Source: Punica granatum (Eukaryota > Streptophyta > Magnoliopsida > Myrtales > Lythraceae). Taken from it: a DNA stretch of 64,000 nucleotides. Shown one piece after another: positions 59,824-64,000 of this stretch. Where the stretch lies: contig NC_045129.1 in the NCBI RefSeq assembly GCF_007655135.1, positions 25,146,274 through 25,210,273 on the forward strand, in the 5' to 3' direction. Within the stretch, counting starts at the first letter, position 1. Each line of letters starts with the position of its first letter. The position numbers and the translations under genes are program-made. A model generated the notes under the pieces. The model did not search any database. It saw only the letters and a program-made list of their open reading frames with translations, and was not told the origin of the DNA.

Positions 59824-59868
59824 CTCCGGCGGAATTTAAGTTAATGCTCCACACGTAAATCCGCCGGA
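59824..59868. other. Short GC-rich hairpin in AT-rich DNA
   Basis: TCCGGCGGAATTTA (59824-59837) pairs with TAAATCCGCCGGA (59856-59868) around an 18-nt loop. Confidence 0.6.
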
Positions 59869-59931
59869 TTAAGATAATTGTTTAATTAATGTTTGTTTAA
59901 TTATATTTTGTTCCAACTGAGATTTATTTAA

Positions 59932-60264
59932 TTAATTACGGGGTCCCCTAGTAAACGGTCCTCTCCAACTGAAATCACGATCATATGTCTTCAGCCTCGA
60001 TGAACTATTCTCGTAATTTTTATTATTGATCTTGGGATTGTAAGCAACCTTTGGGATATGCAGCCGATTTATAGGGATAACTTTTAATATCTTCACTTTT
60101 GGACAGGCAACATTGTCTGCTAGGTAAGACGAATCAATATTCTGCCTGTGGAAGCTTTGCACGTGGTCACGGTAGCAGTAGCTGTTGATTGTCAACGACG
60201 GTGACCATTGCATATTGTAGGAGGCAACCAATATATATATATATATTACGATAACTCTAATCAT
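59932..60264 (-). CDS. Unrecognised 110-codon ORF, possible small secreted basic protein
   Basis: Starts MIRVIVIYIYILVASYNMQW, a hydrophobic stretch that might act as a signal peptide, although part of it is encoded by an (AT)n run. The rest is basic and ends TYDRDFSWRGPFTRGPRN. Three Cys (one CYRDH, one ACPKV plus none paired nearby) suggest no obvious disulphide fold. I recognise no peptide-hormone or defence family. It lies alone between repeats with no clear promoter, so it may be chance. Confidence 0.2.
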   Translation of the reverse strand: MIRVIVIYIYILVASYNMQWSPSLTINSYCYRDHVQSFHRQNIDSSYLADNVACPKVKILKVIPINRLHIPKVAYNPKINNKNYENSSSRLKTYDRDFSWRGPFTRGPRN

Positions 60265-60524
60265 TTTTCTCTCAATTTATGCTTTTACAACTTTATTTTC
60301 TGAAATTACAGGACGTTTTTAATAATATTGAATGGAGTAAGTAGTTGGTTTGCCAATGTACGAAGCGATGAGTTCGATTTCTTTGAATGATTTGTTTGAA
60401 CTGGGTGCATAGTTCGTGAAATTCCAAGCAACACAGGTTCAAAACAATACGAGTTTAAGCACAAAACTGTGTCTTCTATCTATCTATCTTCTATATAAAA
60501 TATTAATATAAAGTTTCGAACAAT

Positions 60525-61280
60525 TTCAGGGACAGTGAAAAAAGTATTACGCACTTTCGTTATTGTTGTCAATTGTAAGATTTTAATAATTTATTTTATT
60601 AAAATAAAAAAGAGAGATATTTTGTCCGTATATGTATTTTGTTTCATTAGGCAATATAAAATTAAAAATGAATATATTATTTAATTAGTAAAAAAGGAAA
60701 ATGAAATCGGTCTGGTTACTTTTCCTATTTGTGTTCAATTTCTCTCATGACTTTTCTCATTAAACTCGATGTTTCTAGGAGAGTGGAAAAAGTATCACGT
60801 ACTCTCTTTACTGTTGTCAGAGGTAAGAATTTAGTAATTTATTTTATTAAAATAAAAAAGAAAAAAACTTCATCCGTATATGTATTTTATTTTATTAGAC
60901 AATATAAAATTAAAAAAGAATAAATTATTTAAATCGTAAAAATAGAAAATGAAATCGGTCTCCTCACCTTTCCCATTTGTGTTCAATTTCTCTAATTACT
61001 TTTCTAATTTAAATAGCAAAGATTTATGATTTCCGGGAGAGTGGAAAAAAGGATTACGTGCTCTCGCTATTGCTCTTAGTTGTAAGATTTTAATAATTTA
61101 TTTTATTAAAATTAAAAAAAAAGAAAGAAACTTCATCCGTGTATGTATTTTGTTTCATTAGGCAATATAAAATAAAAAAATGAATATATTATTTAATTCG
61201 TAAAAAAAATGAAACCAGTCTCATTACCTTCCCTATGTGTGTTTAATTGCTCTCGTTACTTTTCTCATTAAATAACAAAA
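60525..61280. repeat. Three-copy tandem array, unit about 250 bp
   Basis: Anchor words recur at about 60584, 60832 and 61091: TTTATTTTATTAAAAT, then TCCGTATATGTATTTT, TTAGGCAATATAAAATTAAA, AATGAAATCGGTCT and GTGTTCAATTTCTCT. Each copy opens with a GAGTGGAAAAAGTAT-like string. Confidence 0.85.
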
Positions 61281-62220
61281 ATGAGAAACATGCATATTTC
61301 TTTGCCGCATGTACTCTTTTTTTCCCAATTTTCTGGTCCCATAAACATGTTTCTGTCCCATCTTCTTCAACTAACTGATCCTAATCACTAATTTTTACGT
61401 GTATTATTTTTCATCTAATCAAAATTTCTTTTTACGTCTAATATAATTTTCCATCCTTAATTTGATTGTTGCTACTCAATTCGACTTTGTGATTTATTTT
61501 GTTAATATAGGGGACTTCAAGTTAAATAAATCAAAAATCATAATATAAATAAACTGATATGCAAATATACCAGACCATGAGGTGCACTTAACTATTAATG
61601 TAATACGTGCACGCGTGGGGAAACTTTGTATATTTTTTCCTTGCTTTCAAGCATCGTCAGACTTCTTGGACGTAATCATCCATAGCCGTCCAGTGCTCTC
61701 GAGATGCCACAGGCTTCATTCTTGTCTATAATAAATAAGATATTCACTCTATCAGGCCCCATGCTCGATGCATCTAGGGTTCATCACAAATCTCCCTTCG
61801 CGTCAAATAGCGGCAACTCTGGATATAACAGTATGTCCAACGAATTGACCTACGTTAAATACATCCTCTGAAGAGCCGGAATCCTAGCACTCTCAGGAGT
61901 GGAAAATGAAAATGGGAAGATCACACACCAGTAGGCAAAGGCCATAAATTTGTAGAACAGTTGCAAGATTTCAAAATCAATGTAGGCTAGATTAATGCTG
62001 GTCTTGAGGCCACGCACGACTTCAAACCTTCAAAAAAGGCGAATTCTTCCAGTAGGAAGCAAGTATTGAGACCTTCAAGAAAAGTAATACAGCGAAGGAG
62101 GGAAATGACATAATTTATTACCAAGTGTATATTTTCAGTTTTACTTAGTAACTAAGTCGAAAACCCGCGCTTCGCACCGGGGATATTTATTGTTTGTATT
62201 AATTTTTATAGTTTATTAAA
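61281..62220. other. Intergenic stretch, nothing recognised
   Basis: No long frame or repeat. A GC-rich CCCGCGCTTCGCACCGGGG near 62164-62182 is the only standout. Confidence 0.5.
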
Positions 62221-62225
62221 CATAA

Positions 62226-62790
62226 TTTCATTCCATTTAGGATCATATATTACCAAATATGGAACCCTGAAATTAAATACACCACATCTAGGAAGTGTTT
62301 TAAACTTATTAGATAATATCATTAAGTGAATAATGTCAAGATTTTGAATATTTCTAGAATTGGGAAATCCATTTAGGTTAGGCAACCTTTATTATTGGTT
62401 ATGAATTATAATAAAGGCTATTAAGAAAAAAAGGTAAGGAAAGAAAAATGGGGCCATTTTAATAGCAAAAGAAAGGGAAAAAAAAACAGCCAAAGAAAGC
62501 ATAACTTCATTCAATTTAGGATCAAATGTATTATCAAATATGGAACCCTAAAGTTAAATAGACCATATTCAGGAGGCATTTTTAAATTTGTCAGATGATA
62601 TCATTAAGTGAATAATATCAAAATCTTGAATATCTCTAGAATTGGGAAATCCATTTAGGTTACTTTGTTATTGGTTATGAATTATAGTAGAGATTATCAT
62701 GAAAACAAGGCAAGGAAAGAAACGTGAGACCATTTTAATAGCAAAAGGAAGGAGAGGGTTAAAAAAAAAAGGCAGCCAAGGAAAGGGAAG
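62226..62790. repeat. Tandem duplication, unit about 280 bp
   Basis: The second unit starts near 62506. Shared words: TTTAGGATCA, CAAATATGGAACCCT, GATATCATTAAGTGAATAAT, TCTAGAATTGGGAAATCC, TATTGGTTATGAATTATA and CCATTTTAATAGCAAAAG. Confidence 0.9.
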
Positions 62791-64000
62791 GAAAGAAAGG
62801 AAAAAAACAAAGGGAGAAAATGCAATGAAAATGGGGTAACCAAAACGATTCAAACTTGGATCATCATCAGGGAAAGAAAAGAGTGCCTCTTACCACCCTA
62901 TATTATGTCACTTCTTGCTTAAACAGCGCAGCTGAACTAACTTTTAATGGGTATGTGAAAAAAGGAGGGAAAATAAAAGTGTTGCCGAAGAGGATTCGAC
63001 CTGAGGAATTGGGAGGGGAAGGAGTCACGTGTTACCAATTCAGTTAATTGCACTTTCCTGTCCTCACAATGTGATTTAATTTTATTTAAAAAATTGAAAG
63101 GAGCAGAGGGAAAAAATCAGAAACACATCTGGAGTATGAAAAAAGCTCATACTCACTATATGGGCCTGATAGACTCGTTTTTACTGTTTACTATAATGTA
63201 CATTTCTTTGGGTTATTATCTAAAAAATCTTATATTTTTCTTAAGTTCTCAGATTTATTTTTTATTTTAATATATAAATTCATAAAATTTCTCTCTGTTA
63301 TCACCTTTACCAAATGTCAATTCCCCAATAAAAATGTTGACGGGACAATAATGATGCATGCATGGTTGACGGAATCCTACATGGCAGCACTAAATGGACA
63401 TAAACCGATTAAAATATACTGAATTCGGTCAAAACTGACAAAGTAAATCAAATTGACAAAATTGGTCAAAGCTTGACCTAGTTCGACCACCTTCTTCATC
63501 TTCTTTCCATGAAACCCTAGTGTCATCCCCTTCATCCCCGAAACCCTAGCCCCATTCTTCATTGTTCTTCTTGGTCTCACGGGCGACGGACTTCTTCCTA
63601 AGTCGACAAAGGGAGTCGATATGAGTCTTGTAGTCAATGTTACTTGAGAGTGGCCGTTTCAGGCGGTACTCAAACTTGTATCGCTTACTTGACTATCTCG
63701 ACAATCTCCTAACACATAAAGAGCCCACACAACCTAGGCCATCGAGCTCGTTGAACATATGCTCGAGCCAGTACTGCACTAACTCTACCATTTTTTGGTG
63801 CGATGAGGGCACAAACTGAGCTAACTCAGTTTAACTCAGTGGACTTGAGAAGAACAGATCTAGCATGCCCAAGAGGTAATGATGATGGGGAAGACCAGAG
63901 GATTGCAACCCTCAGGGAACCAGGAGAAGAGACAGGAGTAAACTTAGTTGGCCTTCACCATGGCCAGTGGTTGCCTCCTTCGGTCGTTCTCCACCATGGT
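62791..64000. other. Gene-free right edge, possibly the left half of a MULE-like element
   Basis: From about 63215 the sequence has a style seen in MULE-derived repeats (AATCCTACATGGCAGCAC near 63371, GAAACCCTAG repeats near 63510-63550). The partner end, if any, is outside the window. Frames at 63377-63637 and 63637-63819 are not recognised. Confidence 0.3.

Noticed and set aside
62158..62190. Possible Helitron terminus (CCCGCGCTTCGC near a CTAAGT)
   Set aside because: The hairpin is imperfect and neither a CTRR end nor a matching TC start could be placed.
1..64000. An undescribed defence, secretion or biosynthetic gene system
   Set aside because: Only two intact genes are visible and both belong to well-known plant families; everything else is transposon-derived, relic or intergenic.

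Overview
The window reads as nuclear DNA of a flowering plant, most likely a eudicot. It is AT-rich, with long gene-free stretches full of LTR retrotransposons, MITEs, a CACTA element, a LINE and a SINE. The two intact genes are plant-specific, one of them with GT-AG introns. I cannot name the species. No bacterial, viral or organellar gene block is present, and I found no convincing new biological system. What the sequence rewards is the reconstruction of nested transposons.

Intact host genes, both on the minus strand: (1) an intronless U-box/ARM E3 ubiquitin ligase of the PUB20/21 type (15175-16512), with a TATA box and a cluster of W-box cores upstream; (2) a three-exon TMK1-type leucine-rich-repeat receptor kinase (54452-58166; 939 residues when spliced). 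Host-derived relics: one exon of the ribosome-biogenesis protein HEATR1/UTP10 (6962-7135) and a decayed MYB/SANT-like gene (about 12255-13200) split by an Au-type SINE.

Layout. 1-2285 is a truncated LTR of a large non-autonomous retrotransposon family. 2290-4775 is the 3' end of a Tat-like Ty3/gypsy element: an antisense gag-like extra gene, a polypurine tract and a 3' LTR. 4776-15174 is gene-poor and holds the HEATR1 exon, two inverted-repeat transposons, MITEs, the SANT-like pseudogene and the SINE. 15175-16960 is the PUB gene and its promoter. 16961-23550 is intergenic with MITEs and a probable LTR. 23550-49325 is a transposon nest: a gypsy pol remnant (minus strand) was split by a 13.2 kb LARD-like element (24854-38051, target duplication ACAAT), and one LTR of that element carries a 4.8 kb putative solo LTR (31615-36411, duplication TACTA). 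Directly to the right a LINE remnant (about 38346-49325) is split first by a CRM-like gypsy element (39889-46602, duplication CCTAT) and then by a CACTA element (47171-49166). 49326-54451 is intergenic with a TRIM and MITEs. 54452-58560 is TMK1. 58560-64000 is gene-free, with MITEs, two tandem-duplicated arrays and one doubtful small ORF.

The two host genes have no visible link beyond proximity. From their families, PUB21-type ligases act in immune/stress ubiquitination and TMK kinases in auxin and cell-expansion signalling.
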